From Cytobacillus firmus DS1 (lineage in GTDB: Bacteria; Bacillota; Bacilli; Bacillales; Cytobacillaceae), in the NCBI RefSeq assembly GCF_000565285.1, contig NZ_APVL01000020.1, positions 1-64,000 on the forward strand: 64,000 bases of DNA. The letters are read 5' to 3'. The position numbers and the translations under genes are program-made. This document shows positions 45,585-55,389 of the stretch, piece after piece. The notes under the pieces were generated by a model. The model was not told the origin of the DNA. It ran no database searches and was given only the letters and a program-made list of their open reading frames with translations. Within the stretch, counting starts at the first letter, position 1. Every line of letters starts with the position of its first letter.

Positions 45585-46010
45585 TTAGTCTTCGATAACG
45601 ATACCCATGCTGCGTGCAGTACCTTCAACCATACGCATTGCAGCTTCTACACTTGCAGCGTTTAGATCAGGCATCTTTGTTTCAGCAATCTCGCGTACCT
45701 TGTCACGCTTGACTGTTGCTACTTTATTACGGTTTGGTTCACCAGAACCAGACTCGATTCCAGCCGCTTTCTTAAGAAGAACTGCAGCAGGAGGAGTTTT
45801 CGTAATAAATGTAAATGAACGGTCTTCAAAAACCGTGATTTCAACAGGAATGATTAAGCCAGCTTGTTCAGCTGTGCGAGCGTTAAATTCCTTACAGAAT
45901 CCCATGATGTTAACACCTGCTTGACCTAGTGCCGGTCCTACCGGTGGTGCAGGGTTCGCTTTACCTGCAGGGATTTGCAGCTTTACAAGTTTGATTACTT
46001 TTTTAGCCAC
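45585..46010 (-). CDS. rplK: 50S ribosomal protein L11
   Basis: A 141-residue L11 of the GTPase-associated centre, also needed for RelA activation. The start is GTG 46010 after AAGGAGGTG (frame V-A-K-K), giving the normal length. [25 protein letters not shown] is diagnostic. Confidence 0.97.
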   Translation of the reverse strand: MAKKVIKLVKLQIPAGKANPAPPVGPALGQAGVNIMGFCKEFNARTAEQAGLIIPVEITVFEDRSFTFITKTPPAAVLLKKAAGIESGSGEPNRNKVATVKRDKVREIAETKMPDLNAASVEAAMRMVEGTARSMGIVIED

Positions 46011-46145
46011 GAGACACACCTCCTTAAAGTCCGTGATGTGGTAATAGGGAAAGTTCCCTCCCACTCAACTTATAGTCTTTATATTAAGATAAAGAACTTT
46101 TAACTATTGTCCAGTCTCTTTGTCCGAGACATACTGACCTTTGAA

Positions 46146-46174
46146 ATATTATCACTTTTCAAAGCCAATTTCAA
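46146..46174 (-). promoter_or_regulatory. sigma-A promoter of rplK-rplA
   Basis: Minus strand: -35 TTGAAA (46169-46174), 17-bp spacer, -10 TAATAT (46146-46151), about 135 bp before rplK. Confidence 0.75.
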
Positions 46175-46221
46175 GTTTTTTTACAAAGATATATAAAAGT
46201 ACTTTCACAAAAGGCTGATTC

Positions 46222-46755
46222 TTACAGTTTTTCAATCTGTGAAAAATCAAGTTCAACCGGAGTGTCACGGCCAAACATGTTCACAAGCACTTTAATCTTC
46301 GCCTTATCTTTATCAATATCTTCAATCGAGCCTGTGAAGTTCGCAAACGGACCTTCTTTCACCTTAACGGTTTCGCCGATCTCAAAATTGATGTCAAAGC
46401 GGGCTTCTTCAACACCCATATGCTTAAGGATATGAGTAACTTCCTCAGGCAATAGCGGAGTCGGCTTTGAGCCTGAACCTGCCGAACCTACGAATCCGGT
46501 TACACCCGGAGTATTTCTTACTACATACCAGGAATCATCTGTCATAACGATTTCTACCAGTACATAACCAGGGAAGACCTTGCGCTTCACTACTTTTTTC
46601 TTGCCGTTTTTCAATTCTGTTTCTTCTTCTTCCGGAACTACCACGCGGAAGATTTTATCTTGCATACCCATTGATTCAACACGTTTCTCCAGATTGGCTT
46701 TGACTTTATTTTCATAGCCGGAGTACGTATGAACAACATACCAATTCTTTTCCAT
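46222..46755 (-). CDS. nusG: transcription elongation/pausing factor NusG
   Basis: A 177-residue NusG: N-terminal NGN domain (WYVVHTYSGYENKVK ...) binding the polymerase clamp, and C-terminal KOW domain (EGPFANFTGSIEDIDKDKAKIKV). In B. subtilis NusG stimulates sequence-specific pausing. It has an extended -10 promoter and a leader terminator in front of it. Confidence 0.98.
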   Translation of the reverse strand: MEKNWYVVHTYSGYENKVKANLEKRVESMGMQDKIFRVVVPEEEETELKNGKKKVVKRKVFPGYVLVEIVMTDDSWYVVRNTPGVTGFVGSAGSGSKPTPLLPEEVTHILKHMGVEEARFDINFEIGETVKVKEGPFANFTGSIEDIDKDKAKIKVLVNMFGRDTPVELDFSQIEKL

Positions 46756-46815
46756 TTACGAGGACTTGTTCGTCCTTCCCTCCCTGTATTCAACAATTTA
46801 TTATTTTTCTCCAAA

Positions 46816-46840
46816 TTAAAAAACCCGTTTCCGGGCTTTG
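46816..46840 (-). terminator. terminator in the nusG leader
   Basis: Minus strand: CCCG-GAAA-CGGG, a GNRA-capped stem extended by A-T pairs, followed by TTTTTTAATT. It lies between secE (and the putative nusG promoter) and nusG, so it acts as an attenuator for nusG. Confidence 0.75.
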
Positions 46841-46864
46841 CAAATGTTTCCTGTGTTATTCTCC

Positions 46865-46870
46865 ATTATA
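46865..46870 (-). promoter_or_regulatory. possible extended -10 promoter for nusG
   Basis: Minus strand: TGGTATAAT, a perfect TG-extended -10 just after the secE stop. A TTGAAT lies 19 bp upstream, too far for a good -35. Confidence 0.5.
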
Positions 46871-46887
46871 CCATGGAAACTCAGGGG

Positions 46888-47070
46888 TTATTCAAGAATT
46901 ATACGAATCAATTCAGAAATTCCCAGGTCAAGCACTGCAAAAAACAGAGCGAAGAACGTAACTGTAGCAAGAACGGTAACAGTATAGCTTGTCAGCTCTT
47001 TGCGTTTAGGCCAGCTGACCTTTCTCATTTCCCGGCCAACTTCACGGAAAAAATTCACGATGCGCTGCAT
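46888..47070 (-). CDS. secE: protein translocase subunit SecE
   Basis: A 60-residue single-span SecE: amphipathic helix VNFFREVGREMRKVSWPKRKEL (conserved WP) then one membrane helix. It clamps SecY. ATG 47070 after GGGGGTTACGA is preferred to the longer frame. Confidence 0.96.
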   Translation of the reverse strand: MQRIVNFFREVGREMRKVSWPKRKELTSYTVTVLATVTFFALFFAVLDLGISELIRIILE

Positions 47071-47205
47071 TTCGTAACCCCCAACTTTCAAAAGATATAT
47101 CCTTTAACAAGAAGCGAAAGCGGCTTCAAATCAGACCGATCTTCCAATCTGCATAAAACACTCAGCTTCAGTCTATTTAAAAGAACAAACTTCTTATCTA
47201 TATAA

Positions 47206-47349
47206 TCACTTTGTTTCTTTATGAATCGTATGAGCACTGCATGTGCTGCAGAATTTCTTCAGTTCCAGCCGTACAGCATCATTTTTGCCTGCAGTGGAAT
47301 AATTCCTGGAACCACATACAGAGCAAGCCAGTATTACTTTTTTCATCAT
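47206..47349 (-). CDS. rpmG: 50S ribosomal protein L33, zinc-binding
   Basis: A 47-residue protein I translated directly: [13 protein letters not shown] ... [15 protein letters not shown]. Two CxxC pairs (C9/C12, C34/C37) make it the zinc (C+) form. ATG 47349 or the adjacent ATG 47346 is the start. It lies between sigH and secE, its usual place in Bacillus. Confidence 0.95.
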   Translation of the reverse strand: MMKKVILACSVCGSRNYSTAGKNDAVRLELKKFCSTCSAHTIHKETK

Positions 47350-47383
47350 ATTTCCACCTACTAAGTCACATTACGCCCTTAAA

Positions 47384-47412
47384 ACTTTAACACGCACCCT
47401 AAAACATGTCAA
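47384..47412 (-). promoter_or_regulatory. sigma-A promoter of rpmG-secE-nusG
   Basis: Minus strand: consensus -35 TTGACA (47407-47412), 17-bp spacer, -10 TAAAGT (47384-47389), about 35 bp before rpmG. Confidence 0.75.
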
Positions 47413-47448
47413 TAACTGCAAAAAAAGCAAGGTGTTGGGAAATTATGT

Positions 47449-48105
47449 CTACAGGGAAAATTCACGCACTTCCAGATATCTTTCCAGCTTTCTTTTCACT
47501 CGCTGCAGAGCATTGTCAATCGATTTAACATGGCGGTTCAGTTCTTCGGAAATTTCCTGATAGGACTGCCCATCCAAATAAAGAGCAAGCACCTTACGTT
47601 CAAGGTCGCTCAAAAGCTCAGACATTTTCACTTCAATATGATCAAATTCTTCCTGGTTGATAATCAGCTCTTCAGGGTCCATAACCTTCGCCCCGGAGAT
47701 AACATCCATAAGCGTTCTGTCCGATTCCTCATCATAAATGGGCTTGTCCAAAGACACATATGAGTTCAGCGGAATATGCTTTTGGCGGGTCGCTGTCTTG
47801 ATGGCGGTTATGATTTGCCTGGTGATGCACAGCTCGGCAAACGCTTTAAACGAAGACAGCTTGTCCTCTTTAAAGTCGCGGATCGCCTTGTATAAGCCGA
47901 TCATTCCCTCTTGTACAATATCTTCTTTATCTGCGCCAATCAAAAAATAGGATCTTGCTTTTGCCCGGACAAAGTTGCGGTACTTATGAATCAGATAATC
48001 CAGAGCCTCACTCTCGCCCTTATGAACGAGTTCCACTATTTCTTCGTCCTCAAGCTGGATAAAGTCTATAAGATTTTCGTCGATTGTCTTGAAGTCAGCA
48101 CTCAC
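47449..48105 (-). CDS. sigH: RNA polymerase sporulation/stationary sigma factor SigH
   Basis: A 218-residue sigma-H, directing early stationary-phase, competence and sporulation genes such as spo0A. Region 2 is FLIGADKEDIVQEGMIGLYKAI; region 4 has the QSYQEISEELNRHVKSIDNALQR helix-turn-helix. The frame extends 33 codons upstream, but GTG 48105 with GGGGGGATC gives exactly the B. subtilis length. A sigma-A promoter lies just upstream. Confidence 0.95.
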   Translation of the reverse strand: MSADFKTIDENLIDFIQLEDEEIVELVHKGESEALDYLIHKYRNFVRAKARSYFLIGADKEDIVQEGMIGLYKAIRDFKEDKLSSFKAFAELCITRQIITAIKTATRQKHIPLNSYVSLDKPIYDEESDRTLMDVISGAKVMDPEELIINQEEFDHIEVKMSELLSDLERKVLALYLDGQSYQEISEELNRHVKSIDNALQRVKRKLERYLEVREFSL

Positions 48106-48141
48106 TAGGATCCCCCCGACCGTACAAGCATGGTTAGAAAC

Positions 48142-48171
48142 ATTATACAGCACGGTTTTTTCAAGCGTCAA
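48142..48171 (-). promoter_or_regulatory. sigma-A promoter of sigH
   Basis: Minus strand: -35 TTGACG (48166-48171), 18-bp spacer, perfect -10 TATAAT (48142-48147), in the 70-bp rae1-sigH gap. In B. subtilis the sigH promoter is repressed by AbrB; no AbrB consensus can be read reliably. Confidence 0.75.
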
Positions 48172-48175
48172 CCGC

Positions 48176-48685
48176 TCATTGGCCCCCTCTGCGCCATTTT
48201 TCAAAAATTTCTGCCACTTCGTCGCTGAGAGGTATCTTGGAAACTGGCTTTTTCTCCTGAATTTTTTTTACTTTCTTTTCGATGCTGCTTTCAATCAAAT
48301 TCATTTCATTCAGCAGCTCCCTCGCTGATTTTCTTAACGCCCCCTGGCCAAATATGACCCATTGCTCCGTGAAATCGGAGGTTGCCACATGAATTTGGGT
48401 TTTAATATTGCTGAGATCGATAGCTAATTTTTCGATGCGTTCATCGGCCGTTTCATTATTCCGCGTGAAAATAACTTCGATCTTTGAATTCTTAAACTTT
48501 TTTTCCGTGCCCTTTACATAGTGGGCATCAAACACGACAATCACTCTGTACCCGGAATATCCTTGGTACTCGGCCATTTTTTCAATCAGTCGGTCTCTGG
48601 CAGATGATAAATCCTTGTTTTTGAGCTCCCTGAGTTCTGGCCAAGCACCAATTATGTTGTATCCGTCAACAAGAAGGATGTCCAT
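48176..48685 (-). CDS. rae1: ribosome-associated endoribonuclease Rae1 (YacP)
   Basis: A 169-residue NYN/PIN-fold nuclease that cleaves certain mRNAs in the ribosomal A site. MDILLVDGYNIIGAWPEL carries the first acidic residue, and VVFDAHYVKG and HVATSDFTEQ the others. It is 2 bp downstream of rlmB and probably cotranscribed from cysE. Confidence 0.94.
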   Translation of the reverse strand: MDILLVDGYNIIGAWPELRELKNKDLSSARDRLIEKMAEYQGYSGYRVIVVFDAHYVKGTEKKFKNSKIEVIFTRNNETADERIEKLAIDLSNIKTQIHVATSDFTEQWVIFGQGALRKSARELLNEMNLIESSIEKKVKKIQEKKPVSKIPLSDEVAEIFEKWRRGGQ

Positions 48686-48687
48686 TT

Positions 48688-49431
48688 TTATCCCTCGAGC
48701 GGGTGCCGTTTCCGATAAACCTCATACATGAGCAGCGCAGCCGCAACTGATGCGTTAAGGGAAGTAACATGTCCAGCCATAGGCAGGTTAATGAGGAAGT
48801 CGCATTTATCCCGGATCAGGCGGCCCATTCCTTTACCTTCACTGCCGATTACAAGGCCTAAAGGCATCGTTCCATCCATCTGGCGGTAGTCCTGTTTCCC
48901 TTTTGCATCTGTACCGGCGATCCAGACGCCTCTTTCTTTTAATTCATCAATCGTTCTTGCCATATTGGTAACACGGACAACCGGAATATACTCTATCGCT
49001 CCTGTGGATGCTTTAGCTACCGTTGCTGTCAGCCCGACTGCTCTCCTCTTCGGAATAATGATTCCATGTGCACCGACTGCATCAGCCGTTCTCATGATGG
49101 ACCCCAGATTGTGCGGATCCTCAATTTCATCCAGAAGCAGGAAAAACGGTGCTTCATTTTTCTTTTCCGCAGCAGCAAACAGATCATCGATTTCTGCGTA
49201 TTGATAGGCAGCAACCTGGGCGATGACGCCTTGATGATTTCCCTCTGCCATCCCATCTATTTTTTTCTTGGGTACAAACTGGACCAGCACCCCGGCGGAC
49301 TTCGCCAAACCGATTACCTGCTGCATCTGTCCGCTTTGCGAACCTTCTGCAATAAAAATCTTATTAATATCCCTCTCTGACTTCAATGCTTCAATGACGG
49401 GATTCTTCCCAATGATAAAATCCTGGCTCAT
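48688..49431 (-). CDS. rlmB: 23S rRNA 2'-O-ribose methyltransferase, RlmB/TrmH family
   Basis: A 247-residue SPOUT methyltransferase: N-terminal L30e-like substrate-binding domain (about 1-75), then the knotted domain with [21 protein letters not shown] and [13 protein letters not shown]. It modifies 23S rRNA G2251-equivalent in relatives. ATGA overlap with mrnC. Confidence 0.95.
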   Translation of the reverse strand: MSQDFIIGKNPVIEALKSERDINKIFIAEGSQSGQMQQVIGLAKSAGVLVQFVPKKKIDGMAEGNHQGVIAQVAAYQYAEIDDLFAAAEKKNEAPFFLLLDEIEDPHNLGSIMRTADAVGAHGIIIPKRRAVGLTATVAKASTGAIEYIPVVRVTNMARTIDELKERGVWIAGTDAKGKQDYRQMDGTMPLGLVIGSEGKGMGRLIRDKCDFLINLPMAGHVTSLNASVAAALLMYEVYRKRHPLEG

Positions 49432-49853
49432 TTCACCGCTCCTCCTTTCTTTTTCTCAACTAAATCTATGGATTCCAGAATCAGCTCTTCCATCCGCTCC
49501 TGTCTTTTCGCTAAAAACAGGTAGCCGATCAGCGATTCAAAAGCTGTGCTGTATCTGTATGTTTGGACATCTGTATTTTTCGGCACCGAACCGGACTTGG
49601 CATTCCGCCCCCTACGGACGACTGCCAGTTCTTCTTCTGTCAGCCGTTCTGAGTCCATTAATTCATGAATGATCAGGGACTGGGCTTTTGCAGAAACATA
49701 CCGGGTCGCCTCCTTATGGAGAAAATGAGGCCGAACCCGTCCATTTTGCAGGAGATGGTGGCGTATATAGGTCTCAAATACCGCATCCCCCATATACGCC
49801 AGGGCAAGACTATTCAATTGTTTTTCATCTACTTTATTATCATAGTGAAGCAT
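49428..49853 (-). CDS. mrnC: Mini-ribonuclease 3
   Basis: A 141-residue RNase III catalytic domain without dsRBD that matures 23S rRNA ends. [16 protein letters not shown] holds the signature and catalytic Asp; the second catalytic region is [12 protein letters not shown]. Starts 3 bp after cysS and overlaps rlmB. Confidence 0.96.
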   Translation of the reverse strand: MLHYDNKVDEKQLNSLALAYMGDAVFETYIRHHLLQNGRVRPHFLHKEATRYVSAKAQSLIIHELMDSERLTEEELAVVRRGRNAKSGSVPKNTDVQTYRYSTAFESLIGYLFLAKRQERMEELILESIDLVEKKKGGAVK

Positions 49854-49856
49854 TGC

Positions 49857-51260
49857 TTAGCCTCTTTTCCATCTGATTCCCTGCGGAGTATCTTCAAGGA
49901 TAATATTCATTTCCTTCAGCTGATCGCGGATTTTGTCTGCCAGTTCGAAGTTTCGCTCTTTTCTGGCCTGCTGCCTCTCTTCAATCAGCTGTTCAATTTC
50001 CTCATCCAGAAGGTCTGCATGTGACTCTTCAAGTGAAAGACCCAATACATCAAACAGCGTTTCAAATTCTTTCGTGAAAGCATCGATCACTTCCACAGCT
50101 GTGTTTTTCTCCATCAGATAATAATTCGCAAGCTTAGACAGCTCGAACAAAATGGAAACGGCATTCGCTGTGTTAAAATCATCATCCATATCTTGAATGA
50201 ACTGCTCATGAAGAGCTGTAATTTTATCCAGCCACTCCTGATTATTATCGGTCAGGTTCACACTTGCTTCTCTGCGGTGCAGTAAATTATGATAAGACGT
50301 TTTAATGCGCTCAAGCCCTGTCCGGGTATTTTCCAGAAGCTCATCACTGTAGTTGATCGGATGCCTGTAATGAACCGACAGCATGAAGAATCTTAAAACC
50401 TGCGGGTCATGCTTTTGGATAATGTCATGGACCAGGACGAAATTCCCCAGTGATTTGGACATTTTTTCGTTGTCGATATTAATATAGCCGTTGTGCATCC
50501 AGTAGCGTGAGAAGGTTTTTCCTGTCAGTGCTTCCGACTGGGCAATTTCATTTTCATGATGCGGGAAGGCCAGATCCTGACCGCCAGCATGGATGTCAAT
50601 CATGTCCCCAAGGTATTTCTTCGCCATCGCCGAGCATTCGATATGCCATCCGGGTCTTCCTTGCCCCCAAGGACTCTCCCACGCGATTTCGCCTTCCTTC
50701 GCCGCTTTCCAAAGAACAAAATCAAGGGAGTCCTGTTTCTTCTCGCCGACGGCAATGCGGGCTCCGACTCGCAATTCATCAATGGACTGATGGGAAAGCT
50801 TGCCGTACTCATCAAATTTCCGGGTATGGTAATAGACATCTCCCTCTGACTCATACGCAAAGCCTTTATCAATCAATGTCTGGATAAATTCAATAATGAT
50901 ATCGATGCTTTCTGTTACTCTCGGGTGGACATCGGCTCTTCTGCAGCCAAGCGCAGAAACGTCCTCGAAATAGGCATTAATGAACCGTTCAGCAACAGAC
51001 GGAACATCCGTTCCCAGTTCGTTGGCCACGCGGATCAGCTTATCATCCACATCCGTAAAATTAGAAACATACTCTACATCGAAGCCGCGGAACTCAAGAT
51101 ATCTTCTTACGGTATCAAATACAATCGGCGGGCGGGCATTCCCTATATGGATATAGTTATAAACGGTTGGCCCGCACACATACATTTTCACTTTTCCCTC
51201 TTCTAAGGGAATAAAATCTTCTTTTTGACGAGTAAGTGTATTATAGATTTGAATGGCCAT
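49857..51260 (-). CDS. cysS: cysteinyl-tRNA synthetase
   Basis: A 467-residue class I synthetase. Zinc/cysteine-binding C29, HIGH variant HIGNARP (38-44) and KMSKS ([11 protein letters not shown]) are present, with the DALR/anticodon domain at the C-terminus. Its start overlaps the cysE end by 20 nt; both are under the cysteine T-box. Confidence 0.98.
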   Translation of the reverse strand: MAIQIYNTLTRQKEDFIPLEEGKVKMYVCGPTVYNYIHIGNARPPIVFDTVRRYLEFRGFDVEYVSNFTDVDDKLIRVANELGTDVPSVAERFINAYFEDVSALGCRRADVHPRVTESIDIIIEFIQTLIDKGFAYESEGDVYYHTRKFDEYGKLSHQSIDELRVGARIAVGEKKQDSLDFVLWKAAKEGEIAWESPWGQGRPGWHIECSAMAKKYLGDMIDIHAGGQDLAFPHHENEIAQSEALTGKTFSRYWMHNGYINIDNEKMSKSLGNFVLVHDIIQKHDPQVLRFFMLSVHYRHPINYSDELLENTRTGLERIKTSYHNLLHRREASVNLTDNNQEWLDKITALHEQFIQDMDDDFNTANAVSILFELSKLANYYLMEKNTAVEVIDAFTKEFETLFDVLGLSLEESHADLLDEEIEQLIEERQQARKERNFELADKIRDQLKEMNIILEDTPQGIRWKRG

Positions 51261-51909
51261 GAATCTGGCTCCTTTCTTTCCTCAATGTTTCGACTTCCGT
51301 TTTTAATCCCCGCAGCTCCTCCTCCAATTCCTTAAACCGGTCAGCAATTGGATCAGGAAGATCACAATGATTTAAATCTTTGTTGATTTTCACACCATCC
51401 CGGACTTTCACTCTTCCAGGAATCCCGACTACCGTTGAATTTGGCGGAACCTCATGAAGAACAACAGAGCCTGCACCGATCTTAGAATTCTCCCCAATAG
51501 TAATAGAGCCCAAAACCTTCGCGCCGGTTGCAATCAGGGCGTTGTCCCTAATGGTAGGATGGCGCTTGCCTTTTTCCTTCCCGGTTCCTCCCAGTGTCAC
51601 TCCCTGAAAAACTGTTACGTTATCACCGATTTCACATGTTTCCCCGATGACAACCCCCATGCCATGGTCGATAAAAAAGCGTCTGCCGATCTTTGCTCCC
51701 GGGTGAATTTCAATTCCTGTGAAAAAGCGGCTGATCTGGGAAACCACTCTTGCAAGAAAATAAAACTTCCGCTTAAAAAGTGCGTGGGCAATGCGGTGTG
51801 ACCAGACAGCATGCAATCCTGAGTAGGTTAATATTACTTCCAAATAACTTCTTGCTGCCGGATCCTGTTCAAATACCACTTCGATATCTTCCTTCATTCT
51901 TGCAAACAT
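51241..51909 (-). CDS. cysE: serine O-acetyltransferase
   Basis: A 222-residue enzyme making O-acetylserine for cysteine synthesis. Left-handed beta-helix hexapeptide repeats include [34 protein letters not shown] with the catalytic His. It directly follows the T-box leader. Confidence 0.97.
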   Translation of the reverse strand: MFARMKEDIEVVFEQDPAARSYLEVILTYSGLHAVWSHRIAHALFKRKFYFLARVVSQISRFFTGIEIHPGAKIGRRFFIDHGMGVVIGETCEIGDNVTVFQGVTLGGTGKEKGKRHPTIRDNALIATGAKVLGSITIGENSKIGAGSVVLHEVPPNSTVVGIPGRVKVRDGVKINKDLNHCDLPDPIADRFKELEEELRGLKTEVETLRKERSQIHGHSNL

Positions 51910-51991
51910 GGTTCATTTCCCCTCCTGACATAGATCTCTTATTTTTATAAATGTTTTTCTCATATACTATTTTCTTGCGGGTTTTGCATAT

Positions 51992-52225
51992 AAAAAAGCG
52001 CCTCTGCCACAATCGGACAGAGACGCTTTACGCGCGGTTCCACTCTGTTTAGGCTAAAACAGCCTCAACTTTAACTTGTTAACGGATAAGTTTCCGCTCA
52101 AATCTACTTGGAAGCATGGCGTCCGTTCGAGTTGAGGCTCAGAGGCGCACTTCAGAATAAAGAGAGGCTTAAACCACTTTCAGCCGGTGATGGTTCTCTC
52201 TAAAAAGCATCTTTTTTCTTACTTT
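51992..52225 (-). promoter_or_regulatory. cysteine T-box leader of cysE-cysS
   Basis: A tRNA-sensing riboswitch. The T-box AGAGTGGAACCGCG lies at 52033-52047; its TGGA pairs the UCCA end expected of tRNA-Cys. A Stem I specifier loop GAAGTGCGCC offers codon UGC (Cys) at 52147-52149. The terminator GCGTCTCTG ... CAGAGGCGC with TTTTTT closes it at 51992-52029. Uncharged tRNA-Cys should stabilise the antiterminator and turn on cysE-cysS. Confidence 0.95.
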
Positions 52226-52290
52226 TCCTCTTCAACACTTTTCAATATAGAATAATTTACTTAATACTATATTACATTTTCTCCAAGATG

Positions 52291-53748
52291 TTAACCAATA
52301 ATGCTCATTAATCGAGTTTTTACTTTTTCTTGTCCTAAAAGCTCGATGGCCTGCGGCAGATCCGGTCCATGGGTTTGGCCAGTCGTTGCGGAACGGATAG
52401 GCATGAAGAGCTTTTTGCCCTTGTGGCCTGTTGATTTCTGCACAGCCTTCATAGCCGCTTTAATTTCATCTGCTTTGAATTCAGAAAGTGCATCAATTTC
52501 CTGCAGGAATGCAGACAGCACTTCAGGAACCTGCTCTTCAGCCAGAACTTCCTTCGCTTCTTCATCTACGGTCATTTCCTCTGTGAAGAACAGTTCTGAA
52601 AGCTCAACAATCTGAGCCCCAAAACTCATTTTTTCCTGGTAAAGAGTGATCAGGCTTTTAACCCATTCTTCGTTTTCCTGCTGCCAGTTTTCGCTGATTT
52701 TCCCTGCCTTCACCAGGTGAGGGGCTGAAATGGACACCAATCGCTCCTGATCAAGCTTCTTGATGTACTGGTTATTCATCCATTCAAGCTTCTGCTTATC
52801 GAAAAGGGCCGGAGATTTTGAAAGGCGGTTTTCATCAAAGATATCGATGAATTCTTCTTTGGAGAAAATCTCTTCCTCCCCTGCAGGAGACCAGCCAAGA
52901 AGAGCAATAAAGTTAAAGAGTGCTTCTGGCAAATAGCCGAGCTCTTCATATTGTTCAATGAACTGAATAATCGTCTCGTCGCGCTTGCTCAGTTTTTTGC
53001 GGCTTTCATTGACAATCAGGGTCATATGGCCAAACACCGGAAGGTCCCAGCCCAATGCTTCATAAATCATCTGCTGCTTAGGCGTATTGGAAATATGGTC
53101 ATCTCCGCGCAGGACATGAGAAATTTGCATCAGGTGGTCATCCACTGCTACCGCAAAGTTGTAGGTAGGCGTGCCGTCTTTCTTGACGATGACATAATCG
53201 CCAAATCCATCAGACTCAAATGACACTTCCCCTTTTACCATGTCATTGAATGTCAGCATCTTGCCTTTTGGCACCAGGAAGCGGATGCTCGGCTTTCTGC
53301 CTTCAGCTTCAAGTGCTGCTCTTTCATCCTCTGTCAGATTGCGGCATTTTCCTGAATAAGCAGGGGTATCGCCTTTTGCAGATTGAGCTTCACGTTCTGC
53401 TTCCAGCTCCTCTTCCGTACAATAGCATTTATAGGCATGCCCTTTTTCGAGCAATTCCTTGTAGTAGGTTTCATAGATATGATTTCTTTCAGATTGGCGG
53501 TACGGGCCGTATTCGCCTTCCCTGTCAATGCTTTCGTCCCAATCCATGCCAAGCCATTTTAAATAATGAAGCTGGCTTTCCTCGCCTCCTTCAATATTCC
53601 GTTTCTTATCTGTATCCTCAATGCGGATGATGAACTTTCCGCCTTTGCTTCTTGCAAACAAATAGTTAAAAAGCGCCGTTCTCGCATTTCCGATATGTAA
53701 ATGCCCAGTCGGACTCGGAGCGTAGCGGACGCGGATTTCATTTGACAT
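52291..53748 (-). CDS. gltX: glutamyl-tRNA synthetase
   Basis: A 485-residue class I synthetase: [14 protein letters not shown] carries HIGH (17-20 region) and KLSKR is the second signature. In Bacillus it is nondiscriminating and also charges tRNA-Gln for the amidotransferase pathway. It sits upstream of the cysES T-box. Confidence 0.97.
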   Translation of the reverse strand: MSNEIRVRYAPSPTGHLHIGNARTALFNYLFARSKGGKFIIRIEDTDKKRNIEGGEESQLHYLKWLGMDWDESIDREGEYGPYRQSERNHIYETYYKELLEKGHAYKCYCTEEELEAEREAQSAKGDTPAYSGKCRNLTEDERAALEAEGRKPSIRFLVPKGKMLTFNDMVKGEVSFESDGFGDYVIVKKDGTPTYNFAVAVDDHLMQISHVLRGDDHISNTPKQQMIYEALGWDLPVFGHMTLIVNESRKKLSKRDETIIQFIEQYEELGYLPEALFNFIALLGWSPAGEEEIFSKEEFIDIFDENRLSKSPALFDKQKLEWMNNQYIKKLDQERLVSISAPHLVKAGKISENWQQENEEWVKSLITLYQEKMSFGAQIVELSELFFTEEMTVDEEAKEVLAEEQVPEVLSAFLQEIDALSEFKADEIKAAMKAVQKSTGHKGKKLFMPIRSATTGQTHGPDLPQAIELLGQEKVKTRLMSIIG

Positions 53749-53834
53749 ACTGATTGCCTCCTTAAAATCTTAAATCTATTAAGTTTATCGTAAGCTATAT
53801 TTTAACACTCAGGTTTTTCTTCTGAAAGGTAATT

Positions 53835-54320
53835 TTAACGGTTCTCTTTCTTTTTCAGCAAAACAGCGGCCTGGGAGGCGATTCCCTCTCCCCGTCCTGT
53901 AAAACCAAGCTTTTCTGTAGTGGTTGCTTTCACATTAATATTTTCTTTATCTGTTTCCAGAAGCTCTGCAATCCGCTCCTGCATTTCACCGATATGAGGA
54001 GCCATCTTCGGCTTCTGGGCAATGATGGTGCAGTCTGCATTAACCAGCTCATACCCTTTTTCTTTTACGATTCTCCACACATGCTGCAGCAGCTTTGCCG
54101 AATCGGCATCCTTGAATTCAGGATCGGTATCAGGAAAATGCCGTCCAATGTCCCCTTCTCCAATGGCACCAAGGCAGGCATCTGCCACTGTATGCAGCAG
54201 GACATCTGCATCTGAATGCCCTAAGAGCCCTTTCTCATATGGTATTTCAATACCCCCGATAATCAGCGGGCGTCCTTCAGCAAACTGATGAACATCAAAA
54301 CCTTGTCCAATCCGAAACAT
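53835..54320 (-). CDS. ispF: 2-C-methyl-D-erythritol 2,4-cyclodiphosphate synthase
   Basis: A 161-residue trimeric enzyme of the MEP isoprenoid pathway. Zinc ligands in FDVH (D9, H11), the [10 protein letters not shown] segment and the [15 protein letters not shown] signature are present. Follows ispD by 14 bp. Confidence 0.97.
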   Translation of the reverse strand: MFRIGQGFDVHQFAEGRPLIIGGIEIPYEKGLLGHSDADVLLHTVADACLGAIGEGDIGRHFPDTDPEFKDADSAKLLQHVWRIVKEKGYELVNADCTIIAQKPKMAPHIGEMQERIAELLETDKENINVKATTTEKLGFTGRGEGIASQAAVLLKKKENR

Positions 54321-54334
54321 GATAACAATCCCCT

Positions 54335-55021
54335 TTACATATGACTTCTTTTCTTTATAATTGCTTCCGCAAAATAAATATCTTCCGGCGTAGTCAGCTT
54401 AATATTATCGTAACTTCCCTCAACAATCACCACTTCTTTGCCTAACCGCTCCACGAGGCTCGCATCATCTGTTCCTAAAAAGCCGTCTTCCTCGGCCTTG
54501 CGGTGTGCCTCGAGCAAGGAAGAAACACGAAAGGCCTGTGGAGTTTGAACAGCCCACAGGCAGGAACGTTCAAGTGTTTCTGTGATTAAATGCCCGTCAG
54601 CTTTTTTAACGGTATCCTTCAGCGGCACTGCAAGAACAGCTGCCCCCTCGTCCCGCGCTGCTTTCACCAGAGGCTGCAGTAAATCCCGGGTAATAAAAGG
54701 GCGGGCAGCGTCATGAACCAGCACTACTTCCTCACCCGAAGCCGCTTTGGCCGCATTATAGACGCTATGCTGCCTTTCCTTCCCGCCTTCTACCATAGCA
54801 GCCACTTTCGTAATATGATGCTTTTTTAAGAGAGCGCGCATTTCTTCCTCATCCTGTTGGTTAATGGCCAGGACAATACCCGTGCACTCCGGGTCACTCT
54901 CAAACACTCTTAACGTATGTATAAACACAGGGACATTCCCAATTTCCAGAAGAAGCTTATTCCTTCCTGCTCCCATTCGTTTCCCCTGGCCGGCTGCCGG
55001 GAGAATCGCTTGATAATTCAT
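54335..55021 (-). CDS. ispD: 2-C-methyl-D-erythritol 4-phosphate cytidylyltransferase
   Basis: A 228-residue nucleotidyltransferase of the MEP pathway. [20 protein letters not shown] and [11 protein letters not shown] are the substrate-binding motifs. Normally yacL-ispD-ispF is tight; here a terminator and a repeat separate it from yacL, so it may need its own promoter. Confidence 0.97.
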   Translation of the reverse strand: MNYQAILPAAGQGKRMGAGRNKLLLEIGNVPVFIHTLRVFESDPECTGIVLAINQQDEEEMRALLKKHHITKVAAMVEGGKERQHSVYNAAKAASGEEVVLVHDAARPFITRDLLQPLVKAARDEGAAVLAVPLKDTVKKADGHLITETLERSCLWAVQTPQAFRVSSLLEAHRKAEEDGFLGTDDASLVERLGKEVVIVEGSYDNIKLTTPEDIYFAEAIIKKRSHM

Positions 55022-55040
55022 ATTCTTGACTCCTCTTTTT

Positions 55041-55283
55041 AGAAAAGCGCAAGCGCCTTGCTCACGAAGGAACGCAGACTAAGAACGCCACGTCCTCCCA
55101 AAAGCTGTCGCTTTGGGTCGTGCGATGATTATGCTGACGAAGCCTTCCTTGTCCTGCGGGACTCAGGCATAAGACGGTTCGGCGTTCTTCCTTCTGAAAG
55201 GAAACGGCTTATGACCCCGAGTCCCTAGGAGCCGCAACAAGACATGCTTGTGACCTCGAGGGGGTAGGCTGCTTGCGCTAGAC
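55041..55283 (+). repeat. interspersed multi-hairpin repeat, copy D
   Basis: A 243-bp copy. Its ends AGCGCAAGC and GCTTGCGCT pair perfectly over 9 bp, confirming the closing stem seen less perfectly in the other copies. The interior is nearly identical to the copy at 43209 apart from a few short indels. It lies between the yacL terminator and ispD, in + orientation. Confidence 0.9.
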
Positions 55284-55332
55284 AGTTATCGACGTTTAAA
55301 ATTTTATTCTTTCTTATTTGTTAAAAAAGCAG

Positions 55333-55362
55333 GCAAAAAGGCAGGGAAATCAATCTCCCTGC
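55333..55362 (-). terminator. terminator after yacL
   Basis: Minus strand: GCAGGGA / TCCCTGC with a short loop, followed by CTTTTTGCC. About 30 bp after the yacL stop. Confidence 0.85.
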
Positions 55363-55389
55363 ACGTTCTGTCCTACTTTCCATCATACA

